Shown: positions 28,412 through 38,849, numbered from the stretch's first letter. The stretch: DNA of 64,000 nt from Symbiodinium natans (GCA_905221605.1 CAJNDS010002171.1:262501-326500); one strand, 5' to 3'. Program-made: numbers and translations. The notes: a model not told the origin generated them from the sequence alone.

Positions 28412-28685
28412 AAATGGGTCATGCAGACCGACAAGGATTCAGACCTCAAAACAGCGGCTAAGCTCTTGGGCACGAAGGCAATCCCCAAACCCGAAACCCC
28501 TGAACCTCGAGCTACACCAACTCAGCTAGGCTAGTCAGGAGTCCTCAACGCTCTTGTGTGTGTGGGGGGGAGGGGGAGGGGCGACGGGGTCGCTTGTTTT
28601 GTCAGGTCCAGAAAGTAGTGTTGAATCATCGGAGAAGGCCCAAAAGGCAGCTTGCCAATTACAAAGCCCCAGAACACTCAACTAG
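28412..28685. CDS. Two coding islands, strand uncertain
   Basis: Plus strand: MQTDKDSDLKTAAKLLGTKA then IPKPETPEP, TAG at 28534; and behind CTTGTTTTGTCAG|G at 28605 a second frame to TAG at 28685 (SSVESSEKAQKAACQLQ). The G|GC donor and AG|G acceptor would join them in frame. Minus strand is also open (KSLAAVLRSESLSVCM). Part of the coding sequence derives from CCCAAACCCGAAACCC repeat. Confidence 0.35.
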
Positions 28686-29044
28686 GGTTCAGGGCTTGGG
28701 GTTCTTGAAGGTCTGGGGTTTCAGCGCCAAACCCTAAACCCTACACCCTGAACCAAAACCCAGCCTGAGACCCTAAACCCTCCCAACCCTAAACCCTAAA
28801 CCCTAAACCCCAAACTCCTAAACCCTAAACCCCAAACTCCTAAACGGGTGGAGTTTTTTTTTGGGTCTTTTTTTTTTTTTTTTGGCCATTTTTTTTTTGG
28901 TCGATTTCCTTGGTTTTCTCTAGGAAAAACCCTACTTTCCTTACATTTTGGACGGATTTTCTGTCATTTCCCTGAGGTTTTCGTTGGTTTTTCATAGGGA
29001 AAAACCTATTTTTTTACATTTTGGACGGATTTCCTGTAATTTCC

Positions 29045-30720
29045 CTTAGGTTGAAGCACGCTCTGCACGGCTTAAAAAAAGCGGGGGGGTTGGGGGGGGC
29101 GCAGCCCCCCCATTTGCAAACACAATGCACACACGATGTTTTTCAACTAGTTTCTTGGGCTTTGAAGCACGCTTGGTACAGCTTAAAAGAAGCGGGGGGG
29201 TTGGGGGGGGCGCAGCCCCCCCCATTTGCAATGCTCACACGATGTTTTTCAACTAGTTTCTTGGGTTGGGAAGCACGCTTGGTACGGCTTAAAAGAAGCA
29301 GGGGGGGTTGGGGGGGGGCGCAGCCACCCCCCATTTGCAAACACCCTGCTCACATGATGGGTGTCAACAAGTTTCTTGGGCTTTGAAGCGCGCTCTGCAC
29401 GGCTTAAAAAACAAAAAAAAGCGGGGGGGTTGGGGGGGGCGCAGCCCCCCCCATTTGCAAACACAATGCTCACACGATGCTTTTCAACTAGTTTCTTGGG
29501 CTTTGAAGCAAGCTTGGTACGACTTAAATGAAGCGGGGGGGGGGTTGGGGGAAAACACAGCCCCCCCTCATTGGCAAACACCCTGCTCACATGACGGGTG
29601 TCAACAAGTTTCTTGGGCTTTGAAGCACGCTCTGCACGGCTTGAAAAAAACGAGGTTTTCGTTCGTTTTTCCTAAGGAAACCCTCTTCTGATTACATTTT
29701 GGACGGATTTCGTCAAACGTCAAAGCGTACGTTGCTTTTCCTTAGTTTGTCCTAGGGAAAACCCTATTTGGTTCGTTTTCTTGGTTTCTATCATTCCCTC
29801 TATATTTTCATCGGATTCATACTTTTTTTTCAACTAGTTTCTCGGGCTTTGAAGCACGCTTGGTACGGCTTAACAGAAGCGGGGGGGGGTTGGGGGGGCG
29901 CAGCCCCCCCCCCCCATTTGCAAACACCCTGCTCACATGATGGGTGTCAACAAATTTCTTGGGCTTTGAAGCACGCTCTGCACGGCTTAAAAAAAGCGGG
30001 GGGGTTGGGGGGGGCGCAGCCCCCCCCCATTTGCAAACACAATGCACACACGATGTTTTTCAACTAGTTTCTTGGGCTTTGAAGCACGCTTGGTACAGCT
30101 TAAAAGAAGCGGGGGGGTTGGGGGGGCGCAGCCCCCCCCATTTGCAATGCTCACACGATGTTTTTCAACTAGTTTCTTGCACGCTTGGTACGGCTTAAAA
30201 GAAGCGGGGGGGTTGGGGGGGGGCGCAGCCCCCCCCCATTTGCAAACACCCTGCTCACATGATGGGTGTCAACAAGTTTCTTGGGCTTTGAACGCGCTCT
30301 GCACGGCTTAAAAAAAAAGCGGGGGGGTTGGGGGGGGCGCAGCCCCCCCATTTGCAAACACAATGCTCACACGATGTTTTTCAACTAGTTTCTTGGGCTT
30401 TGAAGCACGCTTGGTACGGCTTAAAAGAAGCGGGGGGGGTTGGGGGGGGCGCAGCCCCCCCCCATTTGCAAACACCATGCTCACATGATGGGTGTCAACA
30501 AGTTTCTTGGGCTTTGAAGCACGCTCTGCACAGCTTAAAAAAAGCGGGGGGCGCCAGCCCCCCCCCCCAATTTGCAAACACAATGCTCACACGATGTTTT
30601 TCAACTAGTTTCTTGGGCTTTGAAGCACGCTTGGTACGGCTTAAAAGAAGCGGGGGGGGGGTTGGGGGGGGGTTGGGCCCCCCCCCCCATTTGCAAACAC
30701 CCTGCTCACATGATCATGGG
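29045..30720 (+). repeat. Satellite array of about 14 monomers in two alternating types
   Basis: Monomers of about 110-120 bp share TTTCTTGGGCTTTGAAGCACGC and a G-run/CGCAG/C-run hairpin. Type A has ACGATGTTTTTCAACTAG and CTTGGTACGG; type B has ATGATGGGTGTCAACAAG and CTCTGCACGG. They mostly alternate A-B, giving a higher-order unit of about 230 bp. A spacer at 29650-29830 resembles the element ends. Frames here are repeat translations. Confidence 0.9.
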
Positions 30721-30737
30721 CGTTTCAACAATACAAT

Positions 30738-30850
30738 TCCGCCGTACCGCACCGAACCGTTACCGCACCGCACCGAACCGTGCAGGAAGCTTACCGTACC
30801 GCACCGAACCGTGCAGGAAGCTTACCGTACTGCACCGAACCGTACAGGAA
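30738..30850 (+). repeat. ACCG-type repeat
   Basis: Tandem ACCGTACCGCACCGAACCGT words, recurring at 33205-33335 on the other side of the core. Confidence 0.85.
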
Positions 30851-31137
30851 AGTATACAACCCACCCTCACCCTCCACCGCAGCCTCCAGCCACCAACCCC
30901 TCCGCCACTCTGGCCACCCAGCCACTCCAGCCACCCACCCTCCAGCCACCCACGCCCGCCTCCAGCCACCCACCCAGCCCCCCCCACCGCCAACCACCCA
31001 CCCTCCACCCTCCGCCACCAGCCTTCAGCCACCCCTCCAGCCACCCACCCTCCACCCACCCCTCGAAGCCTCCAACCACCCACCCCTCCAGCCACCCACC
31101 CTCCAGCCACCAGCCTCCAGCCACCGACCCCTCCAGC
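30850..31137. repeat. CCTCCAGCCACC minisatellite
   Basis: About 24 degenerate copies of a 12-bp unit. The same unit is inverted at 31626-31750 and 32863-33205, so long palindromes could form. Confidence 0.9.
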
Positions 31138-31139
31138 GG

Positions 31140-31590
31140 TGCCTGAAGGAGTGTGACTCCAACTGGAAGAACGCCGAAGCCCAACCCGGCCTACTCCAGC
31201 AGCTCATTGATGAGGAGATCGCCCAGGGTTGGGTAGCAGAAGTCCACGGCCGCCGCACGCCTACGTTGGCCCAAAGGCATAGCCATCGGCAAGCTCAACG
31301 TGGTGCAGGCCGAGGGCAAGGATCCCAGAATGGTCCTAGACAGCTCAGTTTGCAATGTAAACCCACTTTGCACATTGCCTGAACGCGTCTGCTTGCCCAC
31401 ATCTGCAGACGTCAGGGCCTCCTTCAAGCCCAAAGACCCCAAATACGCCTCCCAAGGAGCCGCCCTAGACTTCAAAGCCGCCCATAAACGAGTCAAAGTC
31501 AAGCCCTCAGACCAAGGCCTATTGCTTTTCAGACACGCCGGACGCCTCTTCGCCTACGTTGTGTGCCATTTTGGCGCACGCTTCAGCCCA
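31140..31590 (+). pseudogene. Reverse-transcriptase fragment of a retroelement
   Basis: Plus-strand frames LLQQLIDEEIAQGWVAEV (31190-31245) and, after a frame shift, GKDPRMVLDSSVCNVNPLCT and GAALDFKAAHKRVKVKPSDQ, then LLLFRHAGRLFAYVVCHFGA. The LDFKAAHKRV word fits RT motif A, and spacing and flanks fit the palm region as known from dinoflagellate RT-like genes. It is cut at CHFGARFS by the minisatellite before the YxDD motif. Broken; no function. Confidence 0.55.
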
Positions 31591-31625
31591 CCCTCCAGCC
31601 ACCAGCCTCCAGCCACCCACCCTCG

Positions 31626-31750
31626 ATGGGTGGCTGCAAAGGTGGCGGAGGCTGGTGGCTGGATGGTGGGTGGCTGGAGGGGTGCGTGGCTGGAGGGGTG
31701 GGTGGCTGGAGGCTGGTGGGTGGCTGGAGGGGTGGGTGGCTGGAGAGTCG
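31626..31750. repeat. Inverted copy of the minisatellite (GGTGGCTGGAGG)
   Basis: Begins within bases of a short stretch in the opposite orientation (31585-31625), forming a near-palindrome. Confidence 0.85.
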
Positions 31751-32862
31751 ACACCACGTTCGTCCACTTAAAGGGGCGAATTCACGCGCTACATTCTATT
31801 TCGCTTGTAATATAGCCCCTTTAATGTTCTCTTCACACTTCGTTCAGTCGCTACACTAATTTCGTGCTTCCATTTCATTTCATTCATTTCATTACAAATT
31901 AGTACGCTCTTTCTCTTCGTTCAACCATTCACTCCCCTTAATAGTATTTTGGGAGCAAAGTGGGGCCCTTTTTCCACTATTAATAAATGGGGAAAAAGCG
32001 CACACGAAGCCCCTCAAAATTAGCCCAATAATAATATTGTATTACGGGCGCCCTTTAAAGTCAATGAATATATGCGCCCGTCCTAATATTATTCACTCAT
32101 GCCGTCTTGCTGCCCAGGTTTTGGATTCATCACCCAGTTCTTTCTAGCGGTTACAAATGATTTCCTCTTCCAAAATCCTGTCTCAAAGTTAAGGTTGTAG
32201 ATAGAGAGTTCCTGTCCTCTTTTCCCCAGTAAATGCACTATATAAAAGTACTCATTATAAGCTTGCGCATGAATAGTGCTGTTATGTAGTAAACTACAAT
32301 TAAAAGGGGGCTTGTGGCTCGTCAATCAATATCTTGTTACGGGCTAGTGACCCACAGTTTTAGTACCATTTCCAAGAGTCATTAACTATAGTATTTGGGG
32401 GTGTGAAGAGATTAATTTTTTGAGGCTTTATAATGAGCCCCGTGAAGCATGAAAGCCGCAATAAAATTATGAACGAAACAAAAACCCCAAATAAAAGGAC
32501 GAAATGAGGATGGTTTTTTTCACTAAAAGCCCCATTGAACGAGATTATAATGTAATGGCTGAGAAGAAACCGCTATACTATAATATTCTTAGGGGCTTTT
32601 ATAAAGATTTCCAAAATTCCAAAAAATCCAAATGAAACCGTTCCTGCGTTTCATTCATTTCGTAATCTTATTTATTGCTCACGCTTTTAATAAGTCCACC
32701 AAAATACGCGAAGTGAAAGATTGCCCCTTTAAAATACTGGAATTGGTTCAGTTCATCTTTCTCGCGGTCATGTGATGGATTATAATTCTATGTGATGTAA
32801 CCGCCAGATAAAAAGGAAGCATGAAGACGGCATCATGTCTAGGGTTTTTCTCTCATCCTTTG
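31751..32862. other. AT-rich core of the composite element
   Basis: Base composition changes sharply (AT-rich, no telomere words for over 1.1 kb). It holds inverted repeats (32027-32096: AATAATATTG...CGGGCGC against GCGCCCG...AATATTATT; 31968-31997: CCCTTTTTCC/GGGGAAAAAG) and a 78-codon minus-strand ORF at 32089-32325 (YNEYFYIVHLLGKRGQELSI) of unknown origin. Confidence 0.5.
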
Positions 32863-33205
32863 TTTCCGGGTGGCTGGAGGCTGGTGGCTGGAGGGGTGGG
32901 TGGCTGGAGGGGTGGGTGGCTGGAGGCTGTTGGCTGGAGGCTGGTGGGTGGGTGGCTGGAGGGGTGGAGGGGTGGGTGGCTGGAGGCTGGTGGCTGGAGG
33001 GGGGGTGGTTGGAGAGGTGGGTGGTGGCTGGAGGGGAGGTGGGTGGTTGGAGGGGTTGGTGGCTGGAGGCTGCAAGGTGGGTGGGTGGGTGGCTGGAGTG
33101 GTCGGGTGTGGGTGGCTGTGGAGGTTGGTGGCTGGAGGTTGGTGGCTGGGGCGGTGGCTGGAGGGTGAGTGGCTGGAGGCTAGAGGCAGGTCAGGTGGCT
33201 GGAAC
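32863..33205. repeat. GGTGGCTGGAGG minisatellite, inverse of 30850-31137
   Basis: About 28 degenerate 12-bp units. Long ORFs in this stretch (Gly/Trp-rich or Pro/Ser-rich) are repeat translations. Confidence 0.9.
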
Positions 33206-33342
33206 CGCATTACCGTACCGAACCGGACCGTGCCGTGCAGTACCGAACCGGACCGTGCCGAAAGCCAGCAATACCATACAATACATACCGCAGCATACCG
33301 CAGTAAAGCAATACCGTACCGTACCGATATTAAACAGCCATG

Positions 33343-33672
33343 ATGATGGGTGTCAACAAGTTTCTTGGGCTTTGAAGCACGCACGCTCTGCACGGCTTAA
33401 AAAAAAACAAAAAAGCGGGGGGGTTGGGGGGGGCGCAGCCCCCCCCATTTGCAAACACAATGCTCACACGATGTTTTTCAACTAGTTTCTTGGGCTTCGA
33501 AGCACGCTTCCTTTCTTCCTTCCTTGCTTCCTTCCTTTCTTCCTTCCTTTCTTCCTTCCTTGTTTCCTTCCTTTCTTCCTTCCCTCCTTTCTTCCTTCCT
33601 TCCTTCCTTCCTTCCTTGTTTTCTTCCTTTCTTTCATCCTTCCTTCCTTCCTTTCTTTCCTTCTTTCCTTCT
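33343..33672 (+). repeat. Two satellite monomers followed by a CTTT/CTTC run
   Basis: Monomers identical in type to 29045-30720 and in the same orientation. The second is interrupted after GAAGCACGCTT by about 160 bp of CTTCCTTC words. Confidence 0.9.
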
Positions 33673-33814
33673 AAAACGTACCAGAAATAACGCTTTCCTA
33701 TGAAACCACAGAGAAATTACTGTTTTTCGTACCAAAAACCACGAAAATGCATCAAATCCTTTAAAAATATGGAGGGAATGGTGGTTTTCTTAGGAAAAAC
33801 CAAGAAAATCGACC

Positions 33815-33845
<31 letters not shown>

Positions 33846-34015
33846 CCCAAAAAAATAGGCCCTCCCTCCTAAACCCCAAACCCTAAACCCTAAACCCTGA
33901 ACCCTAAAGATGGCAAGAAGATGCAGCCGAATGGAGGCGGAGTGAACCCCAAACCCTAAACCCTAAACCCCAAACCCTCAACCCTAAACTCTGCAGTCTA
34001 GGGCGCCGGCTTCAC

Positions 34016-34078
34016 CGCCAGACGGCCGTGAACTTGGCCTCCTTCTCCTCCTCGGGCCAGGCCTGCGTCCGGTTCGTC
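34016..34078 (-). CDS. Internal exon
   Basis: Acceptor CACCAG|G, frame TNRTQAWPEEEKEAKFTAVW, donor CG|GTGAAG; every third position in this frame is G or C. Charged coiled-coil-like segment. Belongs to the minus-strand series, downstream of the gene starting at 36531. Confidence 0.6.
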
Positions 34079-34092
34079 CTGGTGACAGGGCT

Positions 34093-34345
34093 TCGGGTTT
34101 AGGGTTTAGGGTTTAGGGTTTAGGGTTTAGGGTTTAGGGTTTGGGGTTTAGGGTTTAGGGTTTAGGGTTTAGGGTTTAGGGTTTAGGGTTTAGGGTTTAG
34201 GGTTTAGGGTTCAGGGTTTGGGGTGTAGGGTTCAGGGTTTAGGGTTTAGGGTTTAGGGCTTAGGGTTTAGGGTTTAGGGTTTAGGGGTTATGGTTTAGGG
34301 TTTCGGGTTTGGGGTGTAGGGTTTAGGGTTTAGGCTGGGAACCAT
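34093..34345 (+). repeat. Long TTTAGGG array with variants
   Basis: About 35 units, bounded by a G13 run at 34350. Confidence 0.95.
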
Positions 34346-34364
34346 GCGTTCGGGGGGGGGGGGG

Positions 34365-34530
34365 GGTAATATAGGGTCGGAATAAGGGTTTAGGGTTTAG
34401 GGTTTAGGGTTTAGGGCTTAGGGTTTAGGGTTTAGGGTTTAGGGTTTAGGGTTTAGGGTTTAGGGTTTAGGGTTTTGGGGGTTGTTATAGTATAACCATT
34501 CAGAGACCATAAGGGAATACTATTGGGGGA
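34365..34530. mobile_element. Family J element with internal telomere array
   Basis: AATATAGGGTCGGAATAAGG on the left, ATAGTATAACCATTCAGAGA and GGGAATACTAT on the right as in other copies. The middle is replaced by about 14 TTTAGGG units, so an array lies inside an element. Confidence 0.5.
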
Positions 34531-35034
34531 TGTGGGGTTTCGGGGGGTTTTTCGGGATCCGAAGAGGTAGGGATGAACTAGTTCATGGCTGGGATGGCAT
34601 TTAAAAAAAAATCAAACTGTGCCCTAAACCCTAAACCCTAAACCCTAAACCCTAAACCCTAAACCCTAAACCCTAAACCCTACACTGTTAGTCCTCAAGC
34701 ATATGCTGCAAGGCCGTAAGTCGGGATCATGAGAGACTTGGTAGCACAGTAACCATCTTGTGATGAGGGTACCCTGTTGGGTTGGTTGCTTGAAAAGGGA
34801 ACCTAGATAAACAGAAACTAAACCCTAAGCCTTGTTTGGCAACTCAACCCCTAAAAAACCCTAAACCCCAAAACGCCAAAACCCCAAGACCCTAACCCCA
34901 AAGCGCTTGACCCCAAAAACCTAAACCCCAAAACCCTAAACCGCCAACCGAAAACCCTGAACCCTGAACCCTAAACCCTAAACCCTAAGCCCTAAACCCT
35001 AAACCCTAAACCCTAAACCAAAAGGACTTTCTCC

Positions 35035-35124
35035 CCACCTGGGGCTTCGCTCCGGGAAGGCGGTCTTCGTCCGCGGGGCCACTGGCGAGGCGTTGGAGCG
35101 AGAGAGGTCGACCTCCCGAGGTTA
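35035..35124 (-). CDS. Probable internal exon
   Basis: Minus strand: CTCTAACCTCGGGAG|G acceptor, frame VDLSRSNASPVAPRTKTAFP, donor CAG|GTGGGG, 22 of 25 third positions G/C. A plus-strand frame (AVFVRGATGEALERERSTSR, ending at GT) is nearly as good, so strand rests on the neighbours. Confidence 0.45.
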
Positions 35125-35139
35125 GAGCTTATAGGGGTT

Positions 35140-35530
35140 TAAGGGTTTTTTAAAAGAGCTTATAGGGGTTTAAGGGTTTTAAGGGTTTTTTAAAAGAGCT
35201 TATAGGGGTTTAAGGGGTTTTAACGGTCTTTTGTTAAGGGTTTCTAGGGTTTAAGGGGTTTTAACGGTTTTTTTACGGGGTTTGCAGGGTTTTTAGGGTG
35301 TTGAAGGTTTGTTGTTTTGGGCTTTGTAGGGTTTTTAGGGTGTCTAGGGTTTTCAGGGCTTATAGGGTTTATAGGGTTTATAGTGTTTATTGGGTTTGTA
35401 GGGTTTATAGGGTTTATAGTGTTTGTAGGGTTTGTAGGGTTTGCAGGGTTTGCAGGGTTTATAGGGTTTGTAGGGTTTGTGGGGGTTTATAGGGTTTGTA
35501 GGGTTCATAGGGTTTGTATGGTTTAGAGTT
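35140..35530 (+). repeat. Variant arrays GTTTATAGG / GTTTGTAGG
   Basis: First about three 45-bp repeats with AGAGCTTATAGGGGTTTAAGG, then about 20 nine-bp units GGGTTTATA/GGGTTTGTA. This is the telomere unit with two added bases, amplified as its own array. Confidence 0.85.
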
Positions 35531-35912
35531 TGTAGGGTTTAGGGTTTTGGGTTTAGGCTGTTCAGTGGGCTTGTTTGTGGGCTCAAGAGCATTTGCGTTC
35601 GGGCCCCCTGTGGGGGGGGGGGGGCGGGGGGCGCGGGGGACTGTGGTATGCGGGTTTAGGGTTTAGGGTTTAGGGTCTAGGGTTTAGGGTTTGGGGTTTA
35701 GGGTTCAGGGGCCAGTCGGGTGCAGTCTCTTTCGGGCTCCTTTGGGGGCTTAGGGTTAGGGACTGAGGGTTTTGGGGCTTTGGGGTTTCGGGATCTCCGG
35801 ACGTTGGGGGTTGATTCTCTCTCTCTCTCTTTTTTTTTTTTTTTTTGGGGGGGGGGGGGGCTTCGGAGCTCTCAGGGTTAAGGGCTTCAATCTTTGGGTT
35901 TCAGCAGACCAC

Positions 35913-36531
35913 CGAAACGTCGATAATTTCGTGATACGCTGGGCTAAAGCGGCCATCTTGTCCTTGCCAACACCGCTTGGGGCGCTGCAGTAGCACGATA
36001 CGCCGCGATGCTGTATGAGCACATTGAACCCACGTTGGGGGTCTGCAGCAGCTGCCATGAAGCTGCCGCCCAAGAGGATCGACCACTTCCTTGCCAGGTG
36101 GCTCTCATGGCCAACGTCTTTGGTCGGTGACCAACCAGAGGCATCAAGGGAGGCCCCTCAACCCTAAACCCTAAGCCCTAAACCCTAAACCCTAAACTCA
36201 TTTGGCTGAGCCTGGAGCCTGGCTGTGTGGCCTTGCGGTGACGCTGCATGCGGGCCAGGACAAAGTTGGCTGGGAGGGTGGTGAACGAACCAACCCGCAA
36301 AAACAAAACACCCTCCAAACCACCCTAAACCCTCAACCCCAAAACCCCCTAAACCCCTAAACCCCAAAACCCCTAAAACCCCAAAACCCCTAAACCCCAA
36401 GCCCCCCTAAACCCCTAACACCCTAAACCCCTAAACCCTAAACCCTCAACCCCTAAACCCTCTTGGAACGCGCTGGAGACCTCCGAGGCGCTTCGCGTGA
36501 GGCCATCCGGCGGCAGCTTCCTCGGGCTCAT
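35913..36531 (-). CDS. 5' half of a minus-strand gene, three exons, donors inside telomere repeat
   Basis: Exon 1 36531-36459 starts with ATG (MSPRKLPPDGLTRSASEVSS) and ends at G|GTTTAGGG. Exon 2 36269-36198 (acceptor CCCTCCCAG|CC) reads NFVLARMQRHRKATQPGSRL and also ends at GTTTAGGG. Exon 3 36117-about 35913 reads GHESHLARKWSILLGGSFMA, then DPQRGFNVLIQHRGVSCYCS and GKDKMAALAQRITKLSTFRW. Phases match at both junctions (1, 1). Plus-strand frames over exon 3 are open but do not join. I do not recognise the family; the following exons are unclear. Confidence 0.65.
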
Positions 36532-36993
36532 CTAGGGGCCTTCATAATGAGGGTTTAGGGTTTAGGGTTTAGGGTTTAGGCTTTAGGGTTTAGGCTTTAG
36601 GGTTTTGGGATGTTTTGGGTTTAGGGTTTAGGGTTCGGGGTTTAGGGTTTCGGGTGCAGGGTCTAGGGTTTAGGCTTTGGCGTTCAGGGTTTCGGGTTTA
36701 GGGTTCGGGGTTTAGGGTTTCGGGTGCAGGGTCTAGGGTTTAGGGTTTGGCGTTCAGGGTTTCGGGTTTGGGGTTTAGGGTTTAGGGTTTTGGGTTTTGA
36801 GGGGGTCACTGTAGTAGAGTTATATAGGGACCATAACGGAATAATACTGTTCGCACTTCTTCCGAGCCCTTTGGGGTTCTAGAGGTTGGGGGGAGGAGGC
36901 TTAGGGGGTCGGGTCACCTTAGAACGGTGCTGAATCTCCCTAAACCCTAATTAAAACCTAAACCCTAAGCCCTAAACCCTAAACCCTAAACCC

Positions 36994-37085
36994 TACAGAT
37001 CAGAGCCATGCAGCCAACCACGGAAGGATGTCTCCCGTCCACACTGTACACATCGAGGACCATTGGCGGGCGGCACGACATAACC
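36994..37085 (-). CDS. Possible terminal exon with a CxxC pair
   Basis: Minus strand: GYVVPPANGPRCVQCGRETS then FRGWLHGSDL and TAG, about 460 bp upstream of the ATG at 36531. A plus-strand reading from an ATG (MQPTTEGCLPSTLYTSRTIG) has slightly better codon bias; strand not settled. Confidence 0.3.
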
Positions 37086-37377
37086 TTGTTCCGGTGTCGG
37101 GTTTCGGGTTTAATTAGTGGTTCAGAGCATACGGCTTAGGGTTTAGGGTTTAGGGGTTTAGGGTTTAGGGGTTTGGGGGTTTGGGGGTTTAGGGTTTTAG
37201 GGTTTAGGGTTTCGGGTTTAGGGCTTAAGGTTTAGGGCTTAAGGGTTTAAAAAGTTTAGGGCCAAAAACCCAGGCCATGGACTCTAGACCCGCAGGCCAC
37301 AGAACCCCAAACCCCCCCCCCTCCGAGCTCCAAACCCGAAAGCCCTCAAACTCTAAAGCCCTCTACGTTGGGATGTT

Positions 37378-37471
37378 CCCCTTATACTAACAGGCCTGAG
37401 TAGGGATTTGAGTACCCCCTACTATCATCCCTATGAAGGATTTTAGTATAGCGGAACATCCAACAATGTCT
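37378..37471. mobile_element. Inverted-repeat element, family F-like
   Basis: GTTGGGATGTTCCCCTTATA at one end and TAGTATAGCGGAACATCCAAC at the other are inverted repeats. Confidence 0.7.
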
Positions 37472-37855
37472 AAGGGTTTAGAACCTTGAAACCCTAGCAC
37501 CCAAGCCTCGGCAAAACTCGACAATGACAAAAACCAGCCCCTAAACCCTAAACCCTAAACCCTAAACCCAAAACCCTAAACCCTAAACCCTAAACCCTAT
37601 AAGCCCTAAACCCTAAAGCCTATACCCTATAAACCCTAAACCCTAGTCTGTTGTGCCCCCGCAGCTGCGCTGCTTCCGGCGGTCGAGGGCTCTCCTCCAA
37701 ACCGCGGTTAATCTTTCCAAGCTTGGGGAGTTAGGGTTCACGGTTTAGGATGTAGGGTTTAGGGTTTAGGATGTAGGGTTTCATTAAGGGATGGGGTTCA
37801 CAGTTTAGGGCTTCGCGTGGTGGATTTATGGCTCAAGATGTAGTGCTCTGACTTG

Positions 37856-38050
37856 GAGGGTTTAGGGTTTAGGGTTCAGGGTTTAGGGTTTAGGGCTTAG
37901 GGCTTAGGGCTTAGGGTTTAGGGTTTAGGGTTTAGGGTTTAGGGTTTAGGGTTTAGGGTTTAGGGTTTAGGGTTTAGGGTTTAGGGTTTAGGGTTTAGGG
38001 TTTAGGGTTTAGGGTTTAGGGTTTAGGGTTTAGGGTTTAGGGTTTAGGGC
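37856..38050 (+). repeat. TTTAGGG array
   Basis: About 27 units. Confidence 0.95.
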
Positions 38051-38849
38051 TTACTTAGGCCTACTGTGGGGTCTGAAGCCTACGTTCCAGCTGCGGGTCC
38101 AAGCACCTCGGCTGCCTCTAGATGTAAGTTTTGGGCTTTGGGGTTTAGGGTTTAGGGTTTAGGGTTTAGGGTTTAGGGTTTAGGGTTTAGGGTTTAGGGT
38201 TTAGGGTTTAGGGTTTAAGGCCCGGGGCCCCAAAACGAAAAACCCCCGAAACCCCGAAGCTTAAGCCACACCCCTTCCCTTGGTTGTGACCACAAAGCAT
38301 GGAGATTCTTAGGTTTCCGCCTTCTGCGACTGTGAATAGGAGGGGGGCGAACCCAGAAAGGTGAAGCTTGAAGGTTTCATTCAGGGCTGAGGGCTTCAAG
38401 GCTCAAAGTTTCACGCACACGGCCACCCTGCACCCAAACTCCACACCCCAAACCCCTAAACCGTGACCCCTAAACCCTAAACCCTAAACCCTAAACCCCA
38501 AACCCTAAACCCTAAACCCTAAACGTTGAGTCCGTTCAACCCACGGCCTTCTGCCCGGCCAGCCCTAAGCCCCCCTCACACCAGTCCTGGGTAGGGTTTA
38601 GGGTTTAGGGTTTAGGGTTTAGGGTTTGGGGTTTGGGGTTTGGGGTTTGGGGTTTGGGGTTTGGGGTTTGGGGTTTGGGGTTTAGGGTTTAGGGTTTAGG
38701 GTTTCTTAGGGGTTAAGTCCGCTCCGAGTGCTGACTCCTGCACCCTAAACCCTAAATCCTAAACCCTAAACTTTTGTCAGTCCCTAAACCTTAAACCCCC
38801 TAAACCCTAAACCTCTGGGTCCCTCCCTTTGTCCGCGCCCCCCCGCCCC

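Larger units (their letters stand above)
28846..33870. mobile_element. Composite element of about 5 kb with inverted ends
   Basis: The left end is TTTTTTTTGGGTC, a T run, GGTCGATTTCCTTGG and then TAGGAAAAACC. The right end (33720-33865) carries the same words in inverse complement (CCAAGAAAATCGACC, an A run of about 30, GACCCAAAAAAATAGG). In between lie a satellite array, ACCG repeats, inverted minisatellites, a reverse-transcriptase fragment, an AT-rich core, the satellite again and a CTTT run. It is flanked by CCCTAAA arrays. No intact transposase or RT is seen, so it may be non-autonomous or a repeat aggregate. Confidence 0.6.

Noticed and set aside
29021-30586. Many 60-130 codon ORFs on both strands
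   Set aside because: Overlapping frames in a satellite with G and C runs; same peptide fragments recur monomer by monomer.
30328-33485. Long Pro/His or Gly/Trp-rich ORFs up to 272 codons
   Set aside because: Translations of the CCTCCAGCCACC minisatellite and its inverse, joined to satellite frames.
33424-33703. Ser/Phe/Leu-rich ORFs of 84-88 codons
   Set aside because: CTTC/CTTT microsatellite translation.
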